A DNA stretch of 64,000 nt from Mucilaginibacter cryoferens. Its GTDB lineage: Bacteria > Bacteroidota > Bacteroidia > Sphingobacteriales > Sphingobacteriaceae. The notes beneath the pieces are model-generated. The model was not told the DNA's origin and searched no databases. It saw nothing but the letters and a program-made list of their open reading frames with translations. Of this stretch, positions 34,581 to 43,077 are shown one piece after another (the first letter of the stretch is position 1; each line of letters starts with the position of its first letter). The position numbers and the translations under genes were made by a program. The stretch lies in contig NZ_JACHCR010000004.1 of assembly GCF_014205845.1 (NCBI RefSeq), positions 329,460-393,459 of the forward strand, read 5' to 3'.

Positions 34581-36392
34581 ATGCAAAAAATAAGAAACAT
34601 TGCGATTATCGCACACGTTGACCACGGTAAAACTACATTGGTTGACAAAATTTTACACAGTTGCGCCATCTTTCGTGATGGTCAGGAAACTGGTGAATTA
34701 ATATTGGATAACAATGACCTGGAACGTGAGCGAGGTATAACCATCGTATCAAAAAACGTTTCGGTAATGTATAAAGACGTTAAGATCAACATTATTGATA
34801 CTCCTGGTCACGCCGATTTTGGTGGCGAGGTTGAGCGTGTGTTGAAAATGGCTGATGGTGTATTATTACTTTGCGATGCGTTTGAAGGCGCCATGCCTCA
34901 AACTCGTTTTGTAACTCAAAAGGCTTTGGCTTTAGGCTTAAAACCGATTGTGGTTGTAAACAAGGTAGATAAAGAAAACTGTCGCCCAGAAGAAGTTTAC
35001 GAACAGATCTTCGAATTATTCTTCAACCTTGAAGCAACTGAAGATCAGCTGGATTTCCCGGTTATCTACGGTTCATCAAAACAAGGTTGGATGAGTACTG
35101 ACTGGAAAACACCTACAGAAGATATTTTCCCTCTGATGGATGCTATATTAGCTAACATTCCACCGGCACCTATAGAAGAAGGTACTTTACAAATGCAGAT
35201 AACCTCTTTAGATTATTCTTCATTCGTAGGTCGTATCGCTATCGGTCGTGTTGCCCGCGGTACTATCAAAGAAAACCAACCGGTATCTTTGGTAAAACGT
35301 GATGGCTCTATCCAAAAATCAAGAATCAAAGAACTTTATACTTTTGAAGGTTTAGGTAAAGTACGTGCTACTGAAGTTGGCTCGGGCGATATCTGTGCTG
35401 TAGTTGGTATTGAAGGTTTTGATATTGGCGATACTATTGCCGATTTTGAAAAACCAGAGCAACTGGCTGTTATTAAAATTGATGAGCCAACCATGAACAT
35501 GTTGTTCACCATCAATACATCACCTTTCTTTGGTAAAGAAGGTAAATTTGTTACATCGCGCCACTTACGTGACCGTTTGTACAAAGAGATGGAAAAAAAC
35601 CTGGCGCTTAAGGTTGTTGAAACCGAATCGCCTGACTCTTACCTGGTGTATGGTCGTGGTATTCTCCATTTATCAGTATTGATAGAAACCATGCGTCGTG
35701 AAGGTTACGAATTGCAGGTTGGCCAGCCACAGGTTATCGTTAAAGAAATTGACGGTGTTAAATGTGAGCCGGTTGAAACCCTTATTGTTGATGTACCGGG
35801 CGATGTTGCTGGTAAAGTAATTGAGCTGGTAACCCAACGTAAAGGCGATCTGTTGATCATGGAGCCTAAAGGCGATTTACAACACTTAGAGTTTGATATT
35901 CCTGCGCGTGGTATCATCGGTTTACGTAACAACGTATTAACCGCTACCGGTGGCGAGGCTATCATGGCTCACCGTTTTAAAGCATACGAGCCTTGGAAAG
36001 GTACTATTCCTGGCCGTTTAAATGGTGTATTGGTATCTATGGATACTGGTAAAACCACTGCTTTCGCAATTGATAAATTACAAGATCGTGGCAGGTTCCA
36101 CATTGATCCGGGAGTTGATGTTTACGAAGGACAGGTATTAGGCGAGCACATCCGCGATAACGATTTGGTTATTAACTTAACTAAAGGCAAGCAGTTAACC
36201 AACATGCGTGCATCTGGTAGCGATACCAACGTTAGGATTGCACCTGCTATCAAATTCTCGTTAGAAGAATCAATGGAATATATCCAGGCCGACGAATACA
36301 TTGAGGTAACACCACTAAGTATCCGTTTGCGTAAAATATTCCTGAACGAAAACGAGCGTAGAATTAACGCCAAGAGATTTACAAACCAATAA
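34581..36392 (+). CDS. typA: Translational GTPase TypA/BipA
   Basis: TypA/BipA is a ribosome-associated GTPase of the EF-G class needed for stress and cold adaptation and ribosome assembly. The 603-residue protein has all G-domain motifs: AHVDHGKTTL (P-loop), RGITI (switch I), DTPGHADFGGEVERVL (switch II) and NKVDKE. Domains II, III and V and the family-specific C-terminal domain follow (GIIGLRNNVLTATGGEAIMAHRFKAYEPWKG...LEESMEYIQADEYIEVTP). A terminator lies 28 bp downstream. Confidence 0.97.
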   Translation: MQKIRNIAIIAHVDHGKTTLVDKILHSCAIFRDGQETGELILDNNDLERERGITIVSKNVSVMYKDVKINIIDTPGHADFGGEVERVLKMADGVLLLCDAFEGAMPQTRFVTQKALALGLKPIVVVNKVDKENCRPEEVYEQIFELFFNLEATEDQLDFPVIYGSSKQGWMSTDWKTPTEDIFPLMDAILANIPPAPIEEGTLQMQITSLDYSSFVGRIAIGRVARGTIKENQPVSLVKRDGSIQKSRIKELYTFEGLGKVRATEVGSGDICAVVGIEGFDIGDTIADFEKPEQLAVIKIDEPTMNMLFTINTSPFFGKEGKFVTSRHLRDRLYKEMEKNLALKVVETESPDSYLVYGRGILHLSVLIETMRREGYELQVGQPQVIVKEIDGVKCEPVETLIVDVPGDVAGKVIELVTQRKGDLLIMEPKGDLQHLEFDIPARGIIGLRNNVLTATGGEAIMAHRFKAYEPWKGTIPGRLNGVLVSMDTGKTTAFAIDKLQDRGRFHIDPGVDVYEGQVLGEHIRDNDLVINLTKGKQLTNMRASGSDTNVRIAPAIKFSLEESMEYIQADEYIEVTPLSIRLRKIFLNENERRINAKRFTNQ

Positions 36393-36419
36393 TCAGGTAA
36401 GTAAATTAAAATACAAAAG

Positions 36420-36447
36420 CCCTTCGGTAACCCCGGAGGGTTTTTTT
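36420..36447 (+). terminator. Rho-independent terminator after typA
   Basis: The arms CCCTTCGG (36420-36427) and CCGGAGGG (36433-36440) pair with one G-U around TAACC, followed by seven T residues. Confidence 0.8.
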
Positions 36448-36523
36448 ATGCCCGGATTTTACGTAAAGCCTGCCCCTGTTTCCATCGCCTGGCGTGTTTA
36501 CATATCTTTTAAGCAGAAGAAAA

Positions 36524-36674
36524 TGTCATTTCGATAGAGCAGTGGGGGCAAGGAGCGGAAGGGCGAAAGAGAAACTATTTCTTGAACGATAGCGAAAAAT
36601 ATTTTACGCCTTGCTATGCGAATTTGCTACGTAAGTTGTATAGGGTTTCTCCTGGTACCTTGCTCAAAATGACA
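36524..36674. repeat. Imperfect long palindrome (TGTCATTTCGA ... TCAAAATGACA)
   Basis: The ends TGTCATTTCGA (36524-36534) and TCAAAATGACA (36664-36674) pair with one mismatch, and inner GAGAAACT and AGGGTTTCTCC stretches add pairing. It covers most of the gap between typA and the flippase gene, in which I see no gene. It is similar in style to the palindromes near 13.9 kb. Confidence 0.55.
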
Positions 36675-36730
36675 ACGTTTTTTGTAAAAAAAATGTTTAC
36701 ACACGATAGTTTCTATCAACGAACCTCACT

Positions 36731-38209
36731 TTATACTTTCTTGAATTTGAGTATCAGTCCATCTATAATGCCATTGATATCCTCAGATAGCTTTAAGAAG
36801 TAAACAGTCGGTAAATAAAGCGCTGTAATAAAAGCGGTGCGCACAATGGTATCAACAATATAATTATGCACATGTGGAATTATCCATAACGACAGGTAAT
36901 AAACCAGCACGCCTGTAGCTAATGCCAGCACGCATTTAAAATCGAACGGCTGCATTTTAAATTTTACCCATATAAATATGTATCTGAACAGGTTAAAAAT
37001 AAAGTAGGTTGCTGCCGATGCAATGGCTGACCCGGTAATGCCATATTTAGGTATCAGCACTAAATTTAAAGTAATAATAACCGGCACAAGCAATAGGTTA
37101 AACAGGGCCTCATATCTGAAATATTTTGATGTGGCCAATATCACCAGGTTAATGCCCGTAGCAGAGTCGATAAAATAACCCAGGCCAACAAAAAATACGG
37201 CATACTTGCCGGCCTTAAAATCGGGAGGTAAAAAAGCAAAAACATTGTCAATACTGGCCCATATCAGCACAAACAAAAATAGCGCGCTGATAATTTGGTT
37301 TACACAGCTTTTCTCATAAACGGTGCTGATGTTCTTCAGGTCGTTTGTTTTCCACGATTCAGAAACAATGGTGTAGGAAATGCTGTATAACGAACGCGAC
37401 GGCAATGAAATAATGAGCCCGAAATTAAAAGCCAACGCATATACACCTGTGTGGGCAAGATCCAGTTTTTTTGAAATAAGTAACGTGTCAATATTCTGGA
37501 TAATTAAAGGCGAGGAGCCGGTTAAAATGGTAAAAAAGCAAATGCCAACTAATTTATTGACCATGTCTTTATCCAGAAACTCAAAATTGGGCCTAAGCGA
37601 AAATTGCTTGTCTTTAATAAGTCTGGCCATGATTTGAAAGGTGGTGATCACATTGGCCGCGAGCCAAAGTATCATAAACAAATCAAAACCAATCAATCGA
37701 AAGTAAACCAGCAGAATGGGTATCAATATAAAAATTCTTTTAGTAAATTCTCTTAGTATCAGGCCGGTGGTAATGTTATAAAGCATCCGGGCATACAGGT
37801 CAAATACATTAAAGAACAAGGTGAAAAAGGTAAGCGGCAACAAGTACCAGTAATATTGTTTAAACAGAATGGTTTTGGTATTGCGGCCAACTATTACATC
37901 CCTAAATAGATACATGAACAGTAAAAGCAGCACGGTGCCCAACAGGGCTACCATACATGCTAAAAATAAATAGCCATGATGTTGCTTTTCTTCACTACGG
38001 AAGTAGGGGAAATACCTTGCTGTACCGTTGAAGCCAAGTATAAAAAACTGTGCAAATAAAGTGGATAAGGAAGCAAGCAGTGTTATAAGTCCTATTTGTG
38101 CCGGTGATAACGAATAAGGCTGAAGGATAGTTACGGTGAGAAAACCAACTAAAACACCCAGGTACGAATAAATGGAACCCTTAATTGTTTGTTGCTTTAT
38201 TATGCCCAT
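36731..38209 (-). CDS. Oligosaccharide flippase (Wzx/MATE-like polysaccharide transporter)
   Basis: The 492-residue protein has about twelve to fourteen membrane helices over its whole length. The pattern starts with GSIYSYLGVLVGFLTVTILQPYSLSPAQIGLITLLASLSTLFAQFFILGF and includes family segments such as NGTARYFPYF, GIYALAFNFGLIISLPSRSLYSISYTIVSESW-like text (ALAFNFGLIISLPSRSLYSI) and GSAIASAATYFIFNLFRYIFIW near the end. Wzx flippases move lipid-linked oligosaccharide units across the inner membrane. It is divergent from the glycosyltransferase block (32-bp gap), so it is probably the export step for that polysaccharide. Confidence 0.9.
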   Translation of the reverse strand: MGIIKQQTIKGSIYSYLGVLVGFLTVTILQPYSLSPAQIGLITLLASLSTLFAQFFILGFNGTARYFPYFRSEEKQHHGYLFLACMVALLGTVLLLLFMYLFRDVIVGRNTKTILFKQYYWYLLPLTFFTLFFNVFDLYARMLYNITTGLILREFTKRIFILIPILLVYFRLIGFDLFMILWLAANVITTFQIMARLIKDKQFSLRPNFEFLDKDMVNKLVGICFFTILTGSSPLIIQNIDTLLISKKLDLAHTGVYALAFNFGLIISLPSRSLYSISYTIVSESWKTNDLKNISTVYEKSCVNQIISALFLFVLIWASIDNVFAFLPPDFKAGKYAVFFVGLGYFIDSATGINLVILATSKYFRYEALFNLLLVPVIITLNLVLIPKYGITGSAIASAATYFIFNLFRYIFIWVKFKMQPFDFKCVLALATGVLVYYLSLWIIPHVHNYIVDTIVRTAFITALYLPTVYFLKLSEDINGIIDGLILKFKKV

Positions 38210-38245
38210 TCAGTTTTTAGCCGTGTATTGTATGAAGTAAAATGA

Positions 38246-38253
38246 TAATTTTG
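38246..38253 (+). promoter_or_regulatory. Putative -7 element (TAATTTTG) before the first glycosyltransferase
   Basis: TAATTTTG matches TAnnTTTG and ends 9 bp before the ATG at 38263. An ATG at 38242 lies upstream of this element, so if the element is real, translation must start at 38263 with a very short leader. Confidence 0.45.
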
Positions 38254-38262
38254 AAGCATTCC

Positions 38263-39273
38263 ATGGCAAATATAAAATATAAAGTGTGTGTGTTAACGGT
38301 AACCTATGCAAATAGGTGGCAATTTTTGGAGCAGGTGCTAAACCGGTTGCTATCGTTGGCACAGGTAACACAGGTGGTGGTGGTTAACAATGCTTCTGTT
38401 TATAGTGTGGATACTAAGGTTGCTGGTTTAAATAATAACCGTGTTACCGTTTTAAATAATACCGAAAATATAGGTTCGGCCGGGGGGTATAAACAAGCTA
38501 TTGAATACGCATACCTGCAAACCGATGCCGATATGGTATGGTTGCTGGATGATGATAACCTGCCAGATGAGCACGCTCTTGCCACTCTGCTAACCAGGTG
38601 GGATGAGATAGCGGGCGCCAACAATAAAAAAGCGCTGTATTGCCTGCGCGAAGACAGGCTGCCACACGTTAAAATAGCTCGTGGCGAAAGCCCGGAAAGA
38701 TATTACCTGGTGCCCGATAATTTTATGGGCTTTAGCGTGTTTAATATTCTGAAAAACCGTGGCTATAAAAAAAACGACAGGTTTGGTAAGGATGTACCCT
38801 ATAAAGATAAAGCTGTAATGCCTTATGTACCCTATGGAGGCCTGCTGATGCACCGATCGCTAATTGAAGTGATAGGCTATCCCGACGAACAGTTTTTTGT
38901 ATATGTAGATGATTCGGAATATACTTATCGCATTACGCAATCTGGCGCTACCATCTGGCTTATACCGGCCTGTAAGGTTATTGATGTGGATACATCGCAG
39001 GGCATCAATTACCAGGCTAAACCGTTCCACTCGCATTTGCTGGATCTGTGGAGTTTTCGCACCTATTACTCGGTACGTAACCGCATGTATTTTTACGCCA
39101 AAGTAGCGGGTAGTTCGGCCTTTGTTTTTGGGCTTAACAAAAGCTTGTACCTGTTTTATTTGTGGGTTGTAAGTATATTAAGCGGTAAGCGAGGCGAGTA
39201 TAGTAAATTAGTATCGGCGGTAAATGATGGCCTAAGGGGTAAACTGGGTAAAGCCACGCCCGAAAAGTTTTAA
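38263..39273 (+). CDS. Glycosyltransferase family 2 protein
   Basis: The 336-residue protein (from ATG 38263, MANIKYKVCVLTVTYANRWQ) has the GT-A fold of family 2: VVVNNASVYSVDT, NNTENIGSAGGYKQAIEYAY, the LLDDDNLPDEHAL metal-binding DxD and a VYVDDSEYTYRITQSGATIWLIP acceptor region. A C-terminal region (YSVRNRMYFYAKVAG...) has amphipathic helices. The family uses nucleotide sugars to extend surface glycans. It is the first gene of the plus-strand block. An in-frame ATG at 38242 would add 7 residues. Confidence 0.9.
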   Translation: MANIKYKVCVLTVTYANRWQFLEQVLNRLLSLAQVTQVVVVNNASVYSVDTKVAGLNNNRVTVLNNTENIGSAGGYKQAIEYAYLQTDADMVWLLDDDNLPDEHALATLLTRWDEIAGANNKKALYCLREDRLPHVKIARGESPERYYLVPDNFMGFSVFNILKNRGYKKNDRFGKDVPYKDKAVMPYVPYGGLLMHRSLIEVIGYPDEQFFVYVDDSEYTYRITQSGATIWLIPACKVIDVDTSQGINYQAKPFHSHLLDLWSFRTYYSVRNRMYFYAKVAGSSAFVFGLNKSLYLFYLWVVSILSGKRGEYSKLVSAVNDGLRGKLGKATPEKF

Positions 39274-39289
39274 TAAGCAATAAAAATTT

Positions 39290-39297
39290 TACCTTCG
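39290..39297 (+). promoter_or_regulatory. Putative -7 element (TACCTTCG) before the methyltransferase
   Basis: TACCTTCG is one base off TAnnTTTG and ends 6 bp before the ATG at 39304. The usual +1 would fall on or next to the start codon, which suggests a leaderless message. Confidence 0.35.
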
Positions 39298-39303
39298 TAA
39301 ATA

Positions 39304-40077
39304 ATGCAGGAATCAATTATTGGCGGCGAATACAAAACCGCGTACGATCAATTTTATCAAAAACACGATGAAGCCTGGCGCATGTTGGGGGCCAAATATA
39401 AAGCGCAGCATATTATTGATGTATGCAAAGGCTTAGCTTTTAACAGTGTGTTGGAAGTAGGTGCAGGTGATGGCAGTATTTTAAAAATATTGTCCGACAA
39501 TAACTTTGCCCCGCAATATGAGGCGGTTGAAATTTCGGCCAGCGGAGTAGAATATATCCTGTCGCGCGGCATAAAAAACCTGAAGGCCGCGCAGGTATTT
39601 GACGGTTACAAACTGCCTTATGCCGATGATAGTTTCGACCTGGTTATCCTTTCGCATGTATTAGAGCATGTAGAACACGAGCGTATGCTGTTGCGCGAAC
39701 TTAAACGGGTTGCCAAACGCTGCCTTATTGAAGTGCCGCGCGACTATAAAACAGGTGTTGATACTCGCATTAAACATTTTTTGGCTTACGGGCACATTAA
39801 CGTATATACCCCAACTTCGTTACGCTACCTGCTAAGCACCGAAGGTTTGGAGGTTGAGAACGACCTTACATCTATGATAGAGCCCGAGGTTACTAAGTTT
39901 AACATGTATGTAAATCAAAAGAAACCCAAAAGCCTTTTGAAAAACATCCGCATTGCCGCGGAGTTTACTGTGAAGCAGGCTTTAAGTAAATTGATGGGAA
40001 AAAAGGTAAGCGAACAATTTGCCAACGCTTATACCGTTTTGTGTAAGAAAGCCAGCGAGCAACCCGAATTATTCTGA
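39304..40077 (+). CDS. SAM-dependent class I methyltransferase
   Basis: The 257-residue protein has a Methyltransf_11/UbiE-like domain: VLEVGAGDGSILKIL (SAM-binding motif I), YEAVEISASGVEYI, FDLVILSHVLEHVEHERMLLRELKRVAKRCLIEVP and a C-terminal extension ending with QFANAYTVLCKKASEQ. It could methylate a sugar, lipid or protein in the polysaccharide pathway, and its position between glycosyltransferases favours a sugar or carrier substrate. The acceptor cannot be told from the sequence. Confidence 0.88.
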   Translation: MQESIIGGEYKTAYDQFYQKHDEAWRMLGAKYKAQHIIDVCKGLAFNSVLEVGAGDGSILKILSDNNFAPQYEAVEISASGVEYILSRGIKNLKAAQVFDGYKLPYADDSFDLVILSHVLEHVEHERMLLRELKRVAKRCLIEVPRDYKTGVDTRIKHFLAYGHINVYTPTSLRYLLSTEGLEVENDLTSMIEPEVTKFNMYVNQKKPKSLLKNIRIAAEFTVKQALSKLMGKKVSEQFANAYTVLCKKASEQPELF

Positions 40078-40091
40078 TTTTTTACCGATCG

Positions 40092-40991
40092 ATGCAACAA
40101 CTTGCCCCAATAGCCCTGTTTGTATATAACCGGCCCGATCATACGCGCCGTACCATCATTCACCTGCAAAAAAATGTACTGGCAGACGAATCGCGCTTAT
40201 ACATTTTTTGCGATGCCCCCAAAACAGAGGCCGACCGCGCCAATGTAGAAGAGGTAAGGCAAGTAGCCAAAGAAACAACAGGCTTTAAAGCTGTAAAAGT
40301 TATCCTGCGAGATCATAACCTAGGTTTGGCCGAATCTATTATCAGTGGCGTAACCCAGCTGGTTTATGAGTATGGCAAGGTAATAGTTTTTGAAGACGAC
40401 CTGCTGTCGTCGCCCTATACGCTGCAATATTTTAACGAGGCGCTAACCCGCTACGCCAACCAGGATAAGGTAATGCATATTGGGGCCTACATGTATAACC
40501 TCAAAGAAAAAGACCTGCCCGAATCATTTTTTTACCGGGCAGCCAGTAGCTGGGGCTGGGCCACCTGGGCACGCGCCTGGGACAGCTTTGAACCCGATAT
40601 TGATAAACTGATAGCGCAGTTTGATACCCTGAAGGTATTAAGGTTTTCTATTGAAGGTAAAATGAATTTCTGGAAACAGATACAGGAGTTTAAAGCCGGC
40701 AAAAATAACTCCTGGGCTATTCGCTGGTACGCTTCTATATTTTTAAAGGGCGGCTTAACGCTTAACCCAGCCCGTTCACTCGTTAACAACATTGGGCACG
40801 ATGGTACCGGGGTACACAGTAACAAAGAAAATATGTACGATGTACATATCTCGCAGCAACCGGTTAAAAAATACCCGGATGTTATAGAAGAAAATGAAAA
40901 GGCTTATCATGCCATTAAACATTTTCTGGCTCATCGTAAGGGTACGCTATTGCAGCGTGCAATTAGGTTTGTTAAACAGAAAGTGGGTTGA
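40092..40991 (+). CDS. Glycosyltransferase (GT-A fold, family unassigned)
   Basis: The 299-residue protein starts with LAPIALFVYNRPDHTRRTIIHLQKN. It contains VIVFEDDLLSSPYTLQYFNEAL (the DDxD-like metal site), a conserved WGWATWARAWDSF and NSWAIRWYASIFLKGGLTLNPARSLVNNIGHDGTGVH. This combination is found in GT-A enzymes similar to GNT-I and the GT2-like group of Bacteroidota. It is 14 bp after the methyltransferase stop, so it is co-transcribed. The donor sugar and linkage are unknown. Confidence 0.85.
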   Translation: MQQLAPIALFVYNRPDHTRRTIIHLQKNVLADESRLYIFCDAPKTEADRANVEEVRQVAKETTGFKAVKVILRDHNLGLAESIISGVTQLVYEYGKVIVFEDDLLSSPYTLQYFNEALTRYANQDKVMHIGAYMYNLKEKDLPESFFYRAASSWGWATWARAWDSFEPDIDKLIAQFDTLKVLRFSIEGKMNFWKQIQEFKAGKNNSWAIRWYASIFLKGGLTLNPARSLVNNIGHDGTGVHSNKENMYDVHISQQPVKKYPDVIEENEKAYHAIKHFLAHRKGTLLQRAIRFVKQKVG

Positions 40992-41021
40992 TTTAAAAAT
41001 TCTGGTTAGTATGAATAAATG

Positions 41022-41029
41022 TATTTTTG
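41022..41029 (+). promoter_or_regulatory. Putative -7 element (TATTTTTG) before the GT4 gene
   Basis: TATTTTTG fits TAnnTTTG and ends only 4 bp before the ATG at 41034. The context TATTTTTGAAGCATG resembles TAATTTTGAAGCATTCC at 38246. It may give a leaderless or very short-leader message. Confidence 0.4.
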
Positions 41030-41033
41030 AAGC

Positions 41034-42320
41034 ATGTTAAAAGTAGTGCATCTGAATACTTATGATGGCAATGGCGGGGCAGGCAGGGGCTGTATGCGTC
41101 TTAACCGGGCGTTGATAAGCCAGGGTATTGATTCTAAAATGGTGGTCCATTATAAGTTTGGCAAAAATGCGGAGATAGGCACTTTCAACAAAAACAAAAT
41201 TCAAAAATCATATGCCGCTTTTACCATTATACTGGAGCGCATACTGGCTAAAAGGTTTTTAAAACCTTTAATGAAAACTCCATTTTCATTTGCCTGGTTC
41301 GGCCGGTCGGTTATTCATCATCCCGATGTTAAAAACGCCGATGTCATTCACCTGCACTGGATCAATCATGGCTTTCTTGACCCTAAGCATATTGCCGAAA
41401 TTGCCAAACTCGGTAAACCCGTAGTATGGACCTTTCATGATAGTAATGCTTTTACCGGTGGCTGCCATGTACGTTACAGCTGCAATCACTTTATGCGCGA
41501 ATGTGGTAATTGCCCACTGCTCATCAATCCTGCCGATAATGATATTTCGCACAATATCTGGCGACAAAAAAACGAGGCTTATAAAACATTGGATTTTGCT
41601 ATTGCGGCGCCAAGCTCATGGATGCAAAAGTCGGTATCATCGAGTAGTTTGATGAAAGGGAAAGCTGTACATCATATCCCCAATACGTTAGAGACAGATA
41701 TTTTTAAACCGATAAATAAGGTAGAAGCTAAGCAAAAGGCTGGTTTGCCGGTTGATAAGTTTATTTTTCTGAGCGGGTTTATGCCTTCGCGTAAAGATTT
41801 GCATAAAGGCACCCAATACCTGCTGGATAGCATGGACCTGCTAAAACAACGCCTTGGCGTCGCGGCCGATAACGTAGAATTGGTGGTTTTCGGCAACAGG
41901 GGTACCGAAGGCTTGCCGGAGTTTCCTTTTAAGACAAGCTTTTTAGGCACGATAAGTAACGATGAGCAGCTGGCACAATACTACGCTGCCGCTGATGCAT
42001 TCCTCATTCCATCGTTAGAGGATAACCTGCCATATACGGTAATGGAAAGCCTTGCCTGTGGTACGCCCGTTATTGCCTTTACTACGGGCGGTATTCCGGA
42101 TATGGTAAAGCATGGCTATAATGGCTATCTGGCTACTTATCGTTCGGCAGAGAGCTTTACAGATGGTATGGAGTGGGTGATTAAGTATCCGGAGCCAGAA
42201 AAATTGCAGCAACAGGCCCGGCAAACTATAATAGACTCGTTTTCTGAAGAGGTGATCGCCAAAAAACATATCCAGCTTTATAAAAGCCTTTTAAAAGGTG
42301 AAGGAGGCGCAGATGTTTAA
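41034..42320 (+). CDS. Glycosyltransferase family 4 protein
   Basis: The 428-residue protein has a GT-B fold of family 4. The N-terminal half starts LKVVHLNTYDGNGGAGRGCMRLNRALISQGIDSKMVVHYKFG and has DVIHLHWINHGFLDPKHIAEIAKLGKPVVWTFHDSNAFTGGCHV. The C-terminal nucleotide-sugar domain has FLSGFMPSRKDLHKGTQYLLDSMDLL and the retaining-enzyme motif ADAFLIPSLEDNLPYTVMESLACGTPVIAFTTGGIPDMV with its EX7E-type pattern. It overlaps the next gene by 8 bp. It probably adds a sugar with retention of configuration in the surface glycan. Confidence 0.92.
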   Translation: MLKVVHLNTYDGNGGAGRGCMRLNRALISQGIDSKMVVHYKFGKNAEIGTFNKNKIQKSYAAFTIILERILAKRFLKPLMKTPFSFAWFGRSVIHHPDVKNADVIHLHWINHGFLDPKHIAEIAKLGKPVVWTFHDSNAFTGGCHVRYSCNHFMRECGNCPLLINPADNDISHNIWRQKNEAYKTLDFAIAAPSSWMQKSVSSSSLMKGKAVHHIPNTLETDIFKPINKVEAKQKAGLPVDKFIFLSGFMPSRKDLHKGTQYLLDSMDLLKQRLGVAADNVELVVFGNRGTEGLPEFPFKTSFLGTISNDEQLAQYYAAADAFLIPSLEDNLPYTVMESLACGTPVIAFTTGGIPDMVKHGYNGYLATYRSAESFTDGMEWVIKYPEPEKLQQQARQTIIDSFSEEVIAKKHIQLYKSLLKGEGGADV

Positions 42321-43065
42321 TCCTAAGCTTAGCGTTATTACCATAGTGTACAACAACGCGCAGGATATTGAACGCACCATGCTATCTGTTTTGGGGCAAA
42401 CGTACACCAATATTGAATATATTATTGTTGATGGCTTATCAAATGACGGCACCTTACAGGTGATCGAAAAATATAAAGATCGCGTAAGCAAATTTATCAG
42501 CGAAAAAGACAACGGTATTTACGATGCCATGAATAAAGGGCTGGCTTTGGCTACCGGAGATTATGTAGTGTTTATGAACTCAGCCGATGAGTTTTACGAT
42601 GCCCAAACGGTAACCGCTGTTTTTGCCGCTGCCGCAGATGCCGATATTTACTATGGCGAAACCGAAATGATTACCGTAAATGGCGAAAGTTTAGGCCAGC
42701 GCAGGCATAGGGCCCCAAAGCAATTTACCTGGCGCGGATTTAAATATGGTATGAGCATTAGTCACCAGGCTATTTATGTAAGAAGGGCCTTGGCCGAACC
42801 TTATGACAGGCAATACCAATTAAGCGGGGATATAGAATGGATCATCCGCACAGCTAAAAAAGCCAAAAAAATAGTAAATGTAAACCGGTATGTAGCTAAA
42901 TACCTGGTAGGGGGGATGTCGAAGAAAAGGCACCGGCAAAGCTTACGAGAGCGGTTTAATATTATGCAGCGATACTACGGATTGGTTCCTACCGTTTTAA
43001 ATCATTTTGTGATTGCCTTTAACCTTGGCTGGTACTGGTTAAAAAACAAACGGACAAACGACTAA
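42313..43065 (+). CDS. Glycosyltransferase family 2 protein
   Basis: The 250-residue protein has a compact GT2 domain: KLSVITIVYNNAQDIERTMLSVLGQTYTNIEYIIVDGLSNDGTLQVIEKY, SEKDNGIYDAMNKGLALATGDYVVFMNSADEFYD (metal-binding motif) and SISHQAIYVRRALAEPYDRQYQLSGDIEWIIRTAKK. The ATG at 42313 is chosen because an AAGGAGG sits 5-11 bp upstream and overlaps the previous gene's stop. A GTG at 42298 is also in frame but unlikely. It is the last transferase of the block. Confidence 0.9.
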   Translation: MFNPKLSVITIVYNNAQDIERTMLSVLGQTYTNIEYIIVDGLSNDGTLQVIEKYKDRVSKFISEKDNGIYDAMNKGLALATGDYVVFMNSADEFYDAQTVTAVFAAAADADIYYGETEMITVNGESLGQRRHRAPKQFTWRGFKYGMSISHQAIYVRRALAEPYDRQYQLSGDIEWIIRTAKKAKKIVNVNRYVAKYLVGGMSKKRHRQSLRERFNIMQRYYGLVPTVLNHFVIAFNLGWYWLKNKRTND

Positions 43066-43077
43066 CCTGCTAAAAAC

